64,000 nucleotides of DNA from BOG-1155 sp963717985 (GTDB taxonomy: Bacteria; Desulfobacterota; Syntrophorhabdia; Syntrophorhabdales; WCHB1-27). Shown piece by piece: positions 9,521-17,942 of this stretch. The stretch lies in assembly GCA_963717985.1 (NCBI GenBank), contig CAVQYC010000005.1, positions 310,001-374,000 of the forward strand, written 5' to 3'. The stretch's first letter is position 1, and each line of letters opens with the position of its first letter. The position numbers and the translations under genes were made by a program. The notes beneath the pieces are model-generated. The model saw only the letters and a program-made list of their open reading frames with translations, searched no databases and was not told the origin of the DNA.

Positions 9521-10185
9521 GTAAACCCCCCGTCGACCATGATGATCTGCCCCGTGACGTACGAGTTCCTGTCCGAGGCAAGAAAGGCGGCCACTTCCGC
9601 GATTTCTTCGGGTTCGGCCAGCCGGCCGACAGGGATAGTCCTTTCAATTGCCTCTATTTCTGCCCCGGTATTGTTCCGGCGCGTCAACTCCGTGTTGACG
9701 TAACCCGGTGCGAGTGCGTTTACGAGGACATTGTAAGGGGCCAGCTCAACGGAAAGGGTCCTTGTCATTCCTCCCAGGCCGGCCTTGGCGGTAGAGTACA
9801 TGAGCCTTCCCGCCTTGGTGACGACGGCCCAGACAGAGCTGATATTGACGATCCTCCCGTAGCGCCGTTCCATCATTGAGGGCGCAAGGGCCCTAGCGAG
9901 GCGAAGTGGAGCGAGAAGGTCGATCTGTATGGTGTCCTGAATATCAGGGTCGGCTATCTCGGCCAAAGAGGCTATAATGTTGATCCCCGCATTGTTAATG
10001 AGAATATCGACAGGCTGTTTCAGCGACCGCACGTAAGCGTCTATGGACGCGCCCGACAAAAGGTCCATTTCCGTGCGGGTTGGCGCTATGATATCGACCC
10101 CGTCCGCGTGCAGCCTCTTACCGATGGCGAGCCCGATGCCCCTCGACCCTCCCGTAACCAGCGCCGTTCGCCTGTCCGTGTTCAT
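9511..10185 (-). CDS. Short-chain dehydrogenase/reductase (FabG-like)
   Basis: 224 residues, ATG start at 10185. Classical SDR features: TGGSRGIG dinucleotide-binding turn at about residue 11, NNAG near residue 65, catalytic Ser in NISSVWAV, and the YSTAK catalytic Tyr-Lys pair near residue 130. It ends with the usual VTGQIIMVDGGF. The FabG-like family reduces or oxidises many small carbonyls and sugars. It lies 19 bases after an aldolase gene and overlaps the AroB-like gene, so it presumably acts on an intermediate of the same sugar pathway. The substrate is unknown. Confidence 0.85.
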   Translation of the reverse strand: MNTDRRTALVTGGSRGIGLAIGKRLHADGVDIIAPTRTEMDLLSGASIDAYVRSLKQPVDILINNAGINIIASLAEIADPDIQDTIQIDLLAPLRLARALAPSMMERRYGRIVNISSVWAVVTKAGRLMYSTAKAGLGGMTRTLSVELAPYNVLVNALAPGYVNTELTRRNNTGAEIEAIERTIPVGRLAEPEEIAEVAAFLASDRNSYVTGQIIMVDGGFTCL

Positions 10186-10204
10186 CGTGCTTTCGTGTCC
10201 CTAC

Positions 10205-11002
10205 CTACGTCCGGGACTGCTCATGGCGAGCTTCGAGCATCGAGATTCTTTTTTCGTCCTCTTCCGCGATGGTTTTGTAGTAACTTCTCTTGTTTTGCAG
10301 CCACAGCAGCTCAAATTCGACGGCCTTTTCTATCCCTTTTTCGGCGCCATCCTTCAGGGCGGCCGGGCAGGAGAAACATATCTTCCTCGTTTCATACCTG
10401 TCGATCATCACGCCGTCTGAAAGCCGTCTCAGGAAGGGCAGGGCATCCGCCGATATGCCGCCCCCCACAACCACCGTCATCTTTTTTTCCTTGGCTACGG
10501 TGAGTACGTCCTTTGTAATGGCAAAAATTTTGTCGCTGTCACATGCGCTCCTGCCAAGCCCCATCGACCCCACGAGGTCAACCCTGCCGACCACTATCCC
10601 GCCCAGTTTCTCTATGCCCGGGATTTTTATCATGTTGCCGAAGTTCTGCGCAGTCATTAGTGTTTCGACGTTGATCAGGAATTCAATCTTCTCCTGTTCG
10701 TCTTTCGGGAACACGAGGTCAATTACTTTCAGGTATTTTTGAAGGGCAAAGGGTGTTTCAACCATGGGAGCGACGAGATAATTGACTCCAACGGTGCGGG
10801 CATCGTACATGTCCCGAACAGCTTCGCAGCCACCGATCTTAAGCGTCAGCGCCACCTTCGCCGTCATGCAGATCTCTTTCAGCCGCATAAGCTCTTCGGT
10901 TCGTGTCCCCTCCGCCTCGAATTCGGCTTTCACCCCAACGACCGCGTGGTTGTCTCTTAGTTCTTTGAGCACGTCCACTATCTTGATCTCTATCGCGTTC
11001 AT
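10205..11002 (-). CDS. HpcH/HpaI-type aldolase (citrate lyase beta superfamily), copy 1
   Basis: 265 residues, ATG start at 11002 behind AGGGG. The class II pyruvate-aldolase fold is suggested by the metal-binding Glu in INVETLMTAQN and the metal-binding Asp in VGRVDLVGSMG, the counterparts of the E and D that bind the divalent metal in HpaI-like enzymes. A long conserved C-terminal part (ETRKICF, then EFELLWLQNK) is shared with the adjacent paralogue but is not typical of HpaI. Such enzymes condense or cleave a C-C bond next to pyruvate or acetyl-CoA. In this operon it could add a three-carbon unit to a sugar aldehyde. The reaction is inferred only. Confidence 0.75.
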   Translation of the reverse strand: MNAIEIKIVDVLKELRDNHAVVGVKAEFEAEGTRTEELMRLKEICMTAKVALTLKIGGCEAVRDMYDARTVGVNYLVAPMVETPFALQKYLKVIDLVFPKDEQEKIEFLINVETLMTAQNFGNMIKIPGIEKLGGIVVGRVDLVGSMGLGRSACDSDKIFAITKDVLTVAKEKKMTVVVGGGISADALPFLRRLSDGVMIDRYETRKICFSCPAALKDGAEKGIEKAVEFELLWLQNKRSYYKTIAEEDEKRISMLEARHEQSRT

Positions 11003-11027
11003 GTCACACCCCTAATGAGGCTAAGAT

Positions 11028-11828
11028 TCAAGCCTCAATTATCTTCCAGTACTGGTCTTCGATGACCCCGATTCTTTGTCTGTCCAGAGATGCTATCGCG
11101 TCGTAGTAGCTCAGTTTGTTGCGAAGCCACAGGAGCTCGAATGCAAGGGCCTTAAGGATACCCTTTCCCAGGTCAGCCTTTTTACCTTTCGTATAATCGA
11201 AGCAAATCTTTCGCGTCTCGCACCGATCCAGACGGCCCTCAGGGAGTCGCGAAAAAAACGGCAAAGAATGAGCCGACACACCTCCTCCGATGGTACAACT
11301 CAGACCTTTTGTCTTCGCCTTTGCGGTTACACCGGCTATCAGCTCATTGATTTCCTCATCATTGATGCACCGCTCGTCCCTTCCCAGGGAAAAACACAAA
11401 TCGACCCGCTCGATTACGATGCCGTCGAGCGACCCTATTTCCGGGACCTCCAGCATCTCGACGAAATTGTCTATAGCAGTTGCAGTCTCCACATTGCAAA
11501 GTATTTCGACATGTTGCTCCCGTTGGTCTTTCGAAAAGAGCTTGCTCACGGCCTGTAGATATTTGCGTAGTGCATAGGCGGATTCGACCATGGGCGCCAC
11601 GAGATAGTTCACCCCTACCACCCTGGCTTCGAGCATATCCCTTATTGATTCGCAGCCGCCTATCTTCAAGGTGAGTCCGAGTTCGGCGGCCATGCAGATC
11701 TCTTTCAGCCGAAGCAGTTCCTCGAGCTTGGTCCCCTCCTGCTCGAACTCGGCACGAATGCTTAATGCCCCATGCTTTTCCTTCAGTTCCCTGAGGACAT
11801 CCAGCATCTTGTACTCTAATGTATTCAC
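11028..11828 (-). CDS. HpcH/HpaI-type aldolase, copy 2 (tandem paralogue)
   Basis: 266 residues and roughly half identical by eye to the next gene, 25 bases away, with no length difference. The metal-site Glu (CNVETATAIDN) and Asp (IERVDLCFSLG) are both kept, so it is not an obviously dead copy. The start is GTG at 11828, and its Shine-Dalgarno region is an uninterrupted run of nine G on the coding strand (complement of 11833-11841). The two copies could form a heteromer or perform consecutive or alternative aldol steps. The upstream neighbour is the ThDP-dependent enzyme gene. Confidence 0.75.
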   Translation of the reverse strand: MNTLEYKMLDVLRELKEKHGALSIRAEFEQEGTKLEELLRLKEICMAAELGLTLKIGGCESIRDMLEARVVGVNYLVAPMVESAYALRKYLQAVSKLFSKDQREQHVEILCNVETATAIDNFVEMLEVPEIGSLDGIVIERVDLCFSLGRDERCINDEEINELIAGVTAKAKTKGLSCTIGGGVSAHSLPFFSRLPEGRLDRCETRKICFDYTKGKKADLGKGILKALAFELLWLRNKLSYYDAIASLDRQRIGVIEDQYWKIIEA

Positions 11829-11858
11829 TCAACCCCCCCCCTTATTAGTGGTAAACGC

Positions 11859-13673
11859 CTACTCCTTGAGCGGCTCTAATATCATATTACTGAGCATCTC
11901 TTCTCTCGACAAAAATGGATACATGTCTTCGAGAGGCTTTGATACAATCCTTCCGTCCGGCTCTTTCTTGGATGAAACGCGGGGACTGAAATTCTGTTCA
12001 GGTGAGAGGATGACTTCACAAACCACAGGTCCCGGGGTTGTCAGTACCTCTTCTATCCTTTCTTTCAGGCCAATCTGGTTGGCGATAACGGCCGAAGGGA
12101 TTCCATAGGCGACCGCGACCCGACAAACATCGGGGAAGGTAACGCCGCTGCTCGGACCGCACGCAACATACCTGCTCTCGAAAAAGCTGTCCTGCGTCTG
12201 CCTGATGGATACGTAGCCGCCGTTGTTCAGAACAAAGAGTTTTACGGGGACTTTGTGATGGGATAACGTCTGCAACTCCTGTATGTTCATTTGCAGGCTC
12301 CCGTCCCCCGCCAGGCACACGACCGGATTTCCCGATGAGCCGAGGCAAGCGCCTACGGCCGCCGGCAGGTCGTATCCCATGGAGGCACATCCCGAGTTCC
12401 AAAAGAAACGCTGCCCGTCCTTTACGATTCCTGCCTGAAAGAGTGTTACGCAAGCGGTTCCGTTTCCCGCGACCACGATTGCCCTTTCGTCGAGGGCCTC
12501 GGTTAATGTCTGCATGAAACAGTAAGGATTGACGGGCTCTTTACGCTCCCAGTATTCGGTAAGCACGACCGGGTAGCGCTCTCTGCGCTCACGGCACCAG
12601 TCGATCCAGGGTTGGCGGTTAGGGAAGGAGGCTATTTCCACTGCTTCCTTGAAACGGCGCAGGAACTCTGTAGCATCGGCGCGGATAGCGACATCGGGAA
12701 AAAAGGTCGGTTTCTTCAGCTCCGCCTCATCTATGTCCACAACGACCTTTATCGCGTTCTTGGCAAAATCACCTGAATTGTAACTCACCTGGCGGATATT
12801 GTTCCTGGAGCCGACCGATATGAGCAGGTCGGCGTTCTGGAGCGCGAAATTTCCAAACCTTGACCCGAGTGTTCCGGGCCTTCCGGCAAAAAGACGATGG
12901 CTTGAAGGTATGAGATCGAAGCCGCAGAATGAGGCAAGTACGGGAATTTGGATCTTATCTACCACCTGCCTGAACAGGTCGATGCCTTTGCTTATCCGGA
13001 TGCCCTGTCCGGCCAGAAAAATGGGACGCTCGGCTTTTTGCAGCAGTGCGACCACCTGGGCGACTTGCCGCGAGAGCGCGGCCCCGTCGAACGGCATCTC
13101 GTCTTCCCGGTTGTCGTAGGGGGTGAGGCCATCGGGATCAACGAGGGCCGCCTGCACGTCGAGGGGTATGTCGAGCCAAACCGGGCCGGGCCGTCCGTGC
13201 GTGGCGAGATAGATCGCCTTATCAAGGTGATAGCGGATGTCCTGCGGACCTTTTACGATTGCCGTATACTTTGTCACGGGCCTCACGATATCCGTGATGT
13301 TGATTTCCTGGTCGCCGAGTTGTCTGAGGCTCAATTCGCGGCACGATTCTATTGTTGTTTCTTGCTTTACCTGTCCCGAGAGATAGAGAACAGGCACGGA
13401 GTCGAGCCATTGTCCAATGACGCCGGTGAGGGCATTGGTGCCGCCCGGACCGCTGGTCACGACCACGACGGCGAGCTTGCCCGTGACGCGGGAATACCCT
13501 TCTGCCGCAATGGCAGCCGCTTGCTCATGATGGGGACATATGTATTGGAGGCCCGGCTGCTTCCCTACGGAGTCAACTAGGTGCATCGCCCCTCCTCCAG
13601 AGATCATAAAAACATCACGCACGGCATACTCGGTCGCAAGGCGGTTAGTCACATAGTCGGTCAACTTGATCAT
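11859..13673 (-). CDS. Acetolactate-synthase-like ThDP-dependent enzyme (YerE-like candidate)
   Basis: 604 residues with the three-domain ThDP fold. The catalytic Glu is in HHEQAAAIAAEGYSR near residue 50, the central domain contains the usual FLAGQGI and SVGSRN stretches, and the ThDP/Mg motif starts GDGSLQMN and ends LNNGGY about 30 residues later. Length and layout match acetolactate synthase catalytic subunits. In yersiniose A synthesis (YerE) a homologous enzyme transfers a two-carbon unit from pyruvate to a CDP-3,6-dideoxy-4-keto sugar; the complete CDP-dideoxyhexose genes upstream make the same reaction a good hypothesis here. There is no regulatory subunit gene nearby, arguing against a branched-chain amino-acid role. 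The ATG overlaps the upstream stop as ATGA. Confidence 0.8.
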   Translation of the reverse strand: MIKLTDYVTNRLATEYAVRDVFMISGGGAMHLVDSVGKQPGLQYICPHHEQAAAIAAEGYSRVTGKLAVVVVTSGPGGTNALTGVIGQWLDSVPVLYLSGQVKQETTIESCRELSLRQLGDQEINITDIVRPVTKYTAIVKGPQDIRYHLDKAIYLATHGRPGPVWLDIPLDVQAALVDPDGLTPYDNREDEMPFDGAALSRQVAQVVALLQKAERPIFLAGQGIRISKGIDLFRQVVDKIQIPVLASFCGFDLIPSSHRLFAGRPGTLGSRFGNFALQNADLLISVGSRNNIRQVSYNSGDFAKNAIKVVVDIDEAELKKPTFFPDVAIRADATEFLRRFKEAVEIASFPNRQPWIDWCRERRERYPVVLTEYWERKEPVNPYCFMQTLTEALDERAIVVAGNGTACVTLFQAGIVKDGQRFFWNSGCASMGYDLPAAVGACLGSSGNPVVCLAGDGSLQMNIQELQTLSHHKVPVKLFVLNNGGYVSIRQTQDSFFESRYVACGPSSGVTFPDVCRVAVAYGIPSAVIANQIGLKERIEEVLTTPGPVVCEVILSPEQNFSPRVSSKKEPDGRIVSKPLEDMYPFLSREEMLSNMILEPLKE

Positions 13674-14818
13674 GCGTTGCAGTCTCTGTTTGCTTCCTGA
13701 TCCATGGAGGAATCAGCCTTTTTCCAGGGTCTCTTGCCGCCTTCCCGTTTCACCCGATGCCACTCGACCGTCTTCTTGATGGCGCTTATGAAGTCAACGT
13801 CTTGTCTTAACCCAAGTTCCTGACGCGCCTTCGAGGTACTTGGCACGTACCGCTCGGCCTGAAGGCCGGGCGCCTTCTTTTCGTTTATCGTGACCTGTTG
13901 GGGCGGGTCAAAGCAGTCGGCGACGGCGCGGGCGGTTTCGGAGATGGAAACGGCTTGTTCAGACCCCACATTATACGCAGACCCTGCCTTTCCCTTGAAA
14001 AGAAGGACCCATAGCCAGATGGCGAGATCCGAGGCGTAGAGATAGGAACGGAGGGGCGTCCCATCTCCCTTTACCACAATGGGACCCCCGTTGAGGCCAT
14101 CCCGGATAAAGTTCCCTATGGCAAAATGTGTGTCCAGATTCAAATAGGGTCCGACAAAGGCGAAACAGCGTGCGATCACGGTGTCAATCTCATAAGAACG
14201 GTGGTAAGTGGAACAAAGGAGCTCCCCCAATCTCTTGGCCTCACCATACGCCGAGCCGGGATCAAGGGGGTTGGGACCGCCGGAATAACTCTCGGCCACA
14301 TGGCCTATGTGGGCGGACTGTTTCCCGTATACAGCCCCTGAGCTGATGAAAAGGAAACGCTCCGTTCCTCGATTCCTCGCCAGCTCCAGAACGGCTTGCG
14401 TCCCTTCGGTAATCGTTTGTACCATCAGCAGGGGAGTTTCCTTGTTCAATGCTGCACTCGCCTGGGCTGCCCCATGTATCACCGCGTCGAATGAGCCTTG
14501 GGGCCATGCGAAGGTCCTCACATCACCCTGAGTGAACTGAAGGGCGGGATGGGAAGCAAGACGAGGACTGTTCCTCTTGAATGAGTCGAAGTCCCTGGTG
14601 AGGACAGTCATCCGGGCTCGAAGGTCAAGTTTGTCGCAAGCCCACGTGAAGCTCTCAAGAAGCCACTTCCCGATGAAACCCGTTCCCCCGGTAACGAATA
14701 TCGATTTTCCCCGGAGCTGTTCCCATATCTCTCGCGTGGACGCCAGGATATGATCGAGATCGGAGGATAGCGGATTCTCGCGATTCGTCGTGCGACTGCC
14801 GGAAGGCCTTATTCCCAA
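13670..14818 (-). CDS. NAD-dependent epimerase/dehydratase (extended SDR)
   Basis: 382 residues starting at a TTG (14818) with AAGGTGG just upstream; no Met occurs before the nucleotide-binding FVTGGTGFIGKW near residue 40. The catalytic triad is represented by SSGAVYG and YGEAK. The protein belongs with sugar-nucleotide epimerases/reductases found in dideoxyhexose loci, such as CDP-abequose or CDP-paratose synthases, and could be the enzyme that reduces the 4-keto group of the CDP-3,6-dideoxy sugar or of its branched derivative. It overlaps both neighbours (10 bases upstream, 4 bases downstream), so it is tightly coupled to the reductase and ThDP genes. Confidence 0.8.
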   Translation of the reverse strand: MGIRPSGSRTTNRENPLSSDLDHILASTREIWEQLRGKSIFVTGGTGFIGKWLLESFTWACDKLDLRARMTVLTRDFDSFKRNSPRLASHPALQFTQGDVRTFAWPQGSFDAVIHGAAQASAALNKETPLLMVQTITEGTQAVLELARNRGTERFLFISSGAVYGKQSAHIGHVAESYSGGPNPLDPGSAYGEAKRLGELLCSTYHRSYEIDTVIARCFAFVGPYLNLDTHFAIGNFIRDGLNGGPIVVKGDGTPLRSYLYASDLAIWLWVLLFKGKAGSAYNVGSEQAVSISETARAVADCFDPPQQVTINEKKAPGLQAERYVPSTSKARQELGLRQDVDFISAIKKTVEWHRVKREGGKRPWKKADSSMDQEANRDCNA

Positions 14819-15531
14819 TCATCCACCTTGATGCTGCTTTCGGCTACCCCGGCCGCCGTCAAGCAGGACCTAAAGTCCCTAATCATCTGAAGGGGACCGG
14901 ACAAATAGTATACCGAAGCTGTCTCTGCCTTGTTTTCGGCATATATCTCTTCTATAGGGATGATACCCTGTCTGCATCGGCCGACGCCGTCCACGATGCT
15001 TCCATCCTCGAAATAACAGGAATATTTAAAATCCGCCAATTGCTTCGCGCATTCTCTCAGAAGATCACCACAGATCAAGTCGGCGCCGGTCCTTACTCCG
15101 TAGTGGAGCCTGATCTGTGTGCCTGCCTGTTTATCAAGGCACTGCTCGAGAAAAGAGAGAAAAGGAGTCACTCCGGTGCCCCCTGCGATAAGAACAACCG
15201 GGTGGTCACTCAAGAAAGTGAAGCTCCCGTAAGGCAGCTTCACAAACAACTCGTCACCCTCTTTCACCTCGTGGAACATTCTGGAGGTGAAGGGGCCTTT
15301 TACCGCGAAGACAATCCTCAGTGGATCCCGTGAAGGGGCGCTTGCTATGGAGAAGACGCGTGATTCGGGCCAATGACTTGCGGGGTCATAGGGATCGAGT
15401 GCCAGGTGAAGAAATTGTCCTGGCTTGAAGACGGGGCATTTTTTCAGGGGTCTGAGAAGAAAGGTCTTGACCTTATCGGTATGCTGGATGACGGCTTCTA
15501 CGACAACGGGGATTTTTATCGGCGTAGTCAA
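14809..15531 (-). CDS. FAD/NAD(P)H oxidoreductase, DdhD-like but without ferredoxin domain
   Basis: 240 residues, TTG start at 15531 directly after the rfbH stop, with GAGGA eight bases upstream. It has the FAD-binding ESRVFSIAS and the NAD-binding AGGTGVTPF of the ferredoxin-NADP reductase family. In the CDP-ascarylose and related pathways the reductase E3 (DdhD/RfbI) feeds electrons to the dehydrase E1 (RfbH) and carries a plant-type [2Fe-2S] ferredoxin domain; no such cysteine cluster is visible here, and the length corresponds to the reductase module alone. The position next to rfbH makes it the presumptive electron donor, perhaps through a separate ferredoxin or directly to the E1 cluster. 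Confidence 0.75.
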   Translation of the reverse strand: MTTPIKIPVVVEAVIQHTDKVKTFLLRPLKKCPVFKPGQFLHLALDPYDPASHWPESRVFSIASAPSRDPLRIVFAVKGPFTSRMFHEVKEGDELFVKLPYGSFTFLSDHPVVLIAGGTGVTPFLSFLEQCLDKQAGTQIRLHYGVRTGADLICGDLLRECAKQLADFKYSCYFEDGSIVDGVGRCRQGIIPIEEIYAENKAETASVYYLSGPLQMIRDFRSCLTAAGVAESSIKVDDWE

Positions 15532-16848
15532 CTAATGGTTCCTCAGGAACCGATCGAAGTGCTCGATGATGTAATCGATCTGCGGGTTGCCGAGACCGGG
15601 AAAGACCCCGATAAAAAAAGTGTTCTCCATGATATAATCGGTGTTCCCCAGGTCGCCGATCTGTCGTTTTTCGATGTCCGCATAAGCCGGCTGGCGCGTC
15701 AGGTTCCCGGAGAAGAGGTTGCGCGTCTCGATCCCGTTTTGTTCGAGATAGGTGGACAGCTCGTTCCGGGTGAAGCCGCTGTTCTTCCTGACGCTTATGA
15801 CAAAACCGAACCAGGAAGGATCGCTGTGAGGGGTCGGCTCGGGCAAGAGCAGCCGGTCCTCGAACTGCCGCAACCCCTTGAGGATGCGGTCAAAATTCTC
15901 TTTTCTTTTTTCGATGAAGCCTTCCAGCTTATCGAGCTGCGCAACTCCTATGGCCGCCTGCATGTCGGTGGCCTTTAAATTGTATCCTATGTGTGAGTAA
16001 ACGTACTTGTGGTCATAGCCAAGCGGCAGGGTGCCGAATTGCTGCGTGAACCTCTTTCCGCAGGTATTGTTTTCACCTCCGCTGCAATAGCAGTCCCTTC
16101 CCCAGTCGCGAAAGGAGCGGACGATTCTTGCAAGATCTTCTGAGTTGGTAAGGACGCAGCCGCCTTCACCCATGGTAATGTGATGCGCCGGGTAGAAGGA
16201 ACATGTGGCAAGGTCGCCGAAGGTGCCTGTCAGCTTTCCGGTATACCTGCTGCCCAAGGCGTCGCAATTATCTTCGATGACCCAGAGATTGTTTTTCCTC
16301 GCTATTTCGACCACTGCCTCGACTTCGAAAGGATTCCCCATGGTGTGGGCCATGAAGATGGCGCGGGTCAGGGGACCTATAGCATCTGCGACCTGCTCGA
16401 CAAGGGCATTGTAGGTTCCCAGGTGAACGTCGACAAAGACGGGAATGAGTCTGTTTTGAACGATCGGCGCCACTGTGGTGGGAAAACCTGCCGCTGCCGT
16501 GATGACCTCGTCTCCCGGCTTGAGCCGCCTCTCTCCCAGCTTGGGGGACGTGAGGGCGCTGAGTGCCACAAGATTGGCGGACGAGCCGGAATTTACGAGG
16601 ACCGCATCGGAGAGGTCGAAGAAACCGGCGAACCTTGACTCGAATTCCTCTGCGTACCGGCCGGCAGTAAGCCAGAAATCGAGCGACGCGTCGACAAGAT
16701 TGATCATTTCCCGTTCGTCAAAGACCCGTCCTGCATAGCGGACGGGGGTTTTTCCGGGAATGAACGGACTCGCGCCGCAGCGCTGCCGGTGAAGCCGTCT
16801 TACCAAATCAAAAATGTCGCTTCTAATCTGCTCTTCTTCCCGCGTCAT
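15532..16848 (-). CDS. rfbH: CDP-4-keto-6-deoxy-D-glucose 3-dehydrase (E1)
   Basis: 438 residues of the DegT/DnrJ/EryC1 PLP fold. The diagnostic feature is YPAHHITMGEGG, where His replaces the Schiff-base Lys of ordinary aminotransferases, as in RfbH/DdhC/AscC. Cysteines for the [2Fe-2S] cluster are visible in EDNCDALGS and in RDCYCSGGENNTCGKRF. The enzyme makes a PMP-bound glucoseen intermediate from CDP-4-keto-6-deoxyglucose, removing the 3-hydroxyl with electrons from a reductase partner, encoded immediately downstream. The ATG at 16848 lies inside the 3' end of rfbG (26-base overlap). The assignment is strong. Confidence 0.93.
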   Translation of the reverse strand: MTREEEQIRSDIFDLVRRLHRQRCGASPFIPGKTPVRYAGRVFDEREMINLVDASLDFWLTAGRYAEEFESRFAGFFDLSDAVLVNSGSSANLVALSALTSPKLGERRLKPGDEVITAAAGFPTTVAPIVQNRLIPVFVDVHLGTYNALVEQVADAIGPLTRAIFMAHTMGNPFEVEAVVEIARKNNLWVIEDNCDALGSRYTGKLTGTFGDLATCSFYPAHHITMGEGGCVLTNSEDLARIVRSFRDWGRDCYCSGGENNTCGKRFTQQFGTLPLGYDHKYVYSHIGYNLKATDMQAAIGVAQLDKLEGFIEKRKENFDRILKGLRQFEDRLLLPEPTPHSDPSWFGFVISVRKNSGFTRNELSTYLEQNGIETRNLFSGNLTRQPAYADIEKRQIGDLGNTDYIMENTFFIGVFPGLGNPQIDYIIEHFDRFLRNH

Positions 16849-17941
16849 CAGTGAGCATCCGTTCCATGTAGTCTTTGATCTGGTCTACGTTCACTCGGGC
16901 CATATCGGCGTTCCCGCTGGATGCCCTGTACCACTCGACCGTTCTCTTGACCGCCTCCTGTACCCGGAGGCATGGCGTCCAGCCGAGCTTATAGCGGGCC
17001 TTGTTGATGTCGAGGATAAGCAGACCGTCTTCATGCGACTGATTATCGACCGCGGTCGATTCCCATGACCCCGATCCCCATTCTGATACTACGAGTCCGA
17101 CAAGCTCGCCGACGGTTATAGTAGAATATCTTTCGGGGCCGAAGTTCCATGGGCCGCTGTACATATCCGGATGCTCGCTCATCATCGCCCCGAGGAGCAG
17201 GTAGCCGCCGAGGGGCTCCAGGACGTACTGCCATGGCCTTATAGCATAGGGACTCCTGACCTTTATCGCCTCTCCCGTTTCAAGAAACCTGATGCAGTCA
17301 GGCACGATCCGGTCTTTGGACCAATCGCCGCCGCCTATCACATTTCCCGCCCGCACCGTGGCGAGAGCCTTTCCGTATGGTTGCGGTCTGTTGCCGTTGA
17401 AGAAGGACTTCGCGTAAGCCGCGCTTATAAGCTCCGAACAGCCCTTGCTCGCGCTGTAGGGGTCATGACCGCCCATAGGGTCGCACTCCCTGTATCCCCA
17501 AAACCATTCCTTGTTCTCATAGCACTTGTCGCTTGTCACATTAACGATTATCCCGGCCGAATCTGAAAGTCTGCAGCTCTCCAAAACATTGACGGTGCCC
17601 CCCAGATTCGTGTCAAACGTCTCCTTGGGGCTTTCGTAACCTTTCATTACGAGCGCCTGGGCTGCGAGGTGGAAGACAAACTCCGGCTTGAACTCTTCGA
17701 AGACCTTCCGGAGTGCTCCTAAGTCTCTCACATCGCCACGGACGTCAACGATCCGATCCCCCAACCGTGAGACTACGAAATTGTCACGGGCGGTACGGGG
17801 ATCAAGGGCATACCCGACGACATGAGCACCAAGCTCGGCCAGCCAGAGCGCGAGCCAGGAGCCCTTAAATCCTGTGTGGCCGGTTATCAGGACTCTGCGG
17901 TCACGGTAGCACTTTTGAAGGAGATCAGCCGCGCGTCCCAT
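16823..17941 (-). CDS. rfbG: CDP-glucose 4,6-dehydratase
   Basis: An extended SDR of 372 residues if started at the ATG at 17941, which has GGAAGGT nine bases upstream and lies one base after the rfbF stop; a longer frame to 17986 exists but would overlap rfbF. The NAD-binding motif is LITGHTGFKGSWLA, the active site has NVTSDKCYENKEW and YSASKGCSE (Tyr-Lys). These match CDP-glucose 4,6-dehydratases, which form CDP-4-keto-6-deoxyglucose, the substrate of RfbH. The order rfbF-rfbG-rfbH is the classical one for CDP-3,6-dideoxyhexoses. Confidence 0.93.
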   Translation of the reverse strand: MGRAADLLQKCYRDRRVLITGHTGFKGSWLALWLAELGAHVVGYALDPRTARDNFVVSRLGDRIVDVRGDVRDLGALRKVFEEFKPEFVFHLAAQALVMKGYESPKETFDTNLGGTVNVLESCRLSDSAGIIVNVTSDKCYENKEWFWGYRECDPMGGHDPYSASKGCSELISAAYAKSFFNGNRPQPYGKALATVRAGNVIGGGDWSKDRIVPDCIRFLETGEAIKVRSPYAIRPWQYVLEPLGGYLLLGAMMSEHPDMYSGPWNFGPERYSTITVGELVGLVVSEWGSGSWESTAVDNQSHEDGLLILDINKARYKLGWTPCLRVQEAVKRTVEWYRASSGNADMARVNVDQIKDYMERMLTDDAGRRAD

Positions 17942-17942
17942 T

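Noticed and set aside
11859..13673. Calling the ThDP enzyme ilvB (acetolactate synthase).
   Set aside because: No ilvN or other branched-chain genes are nearby and it is coupled to deoxysugar genes.
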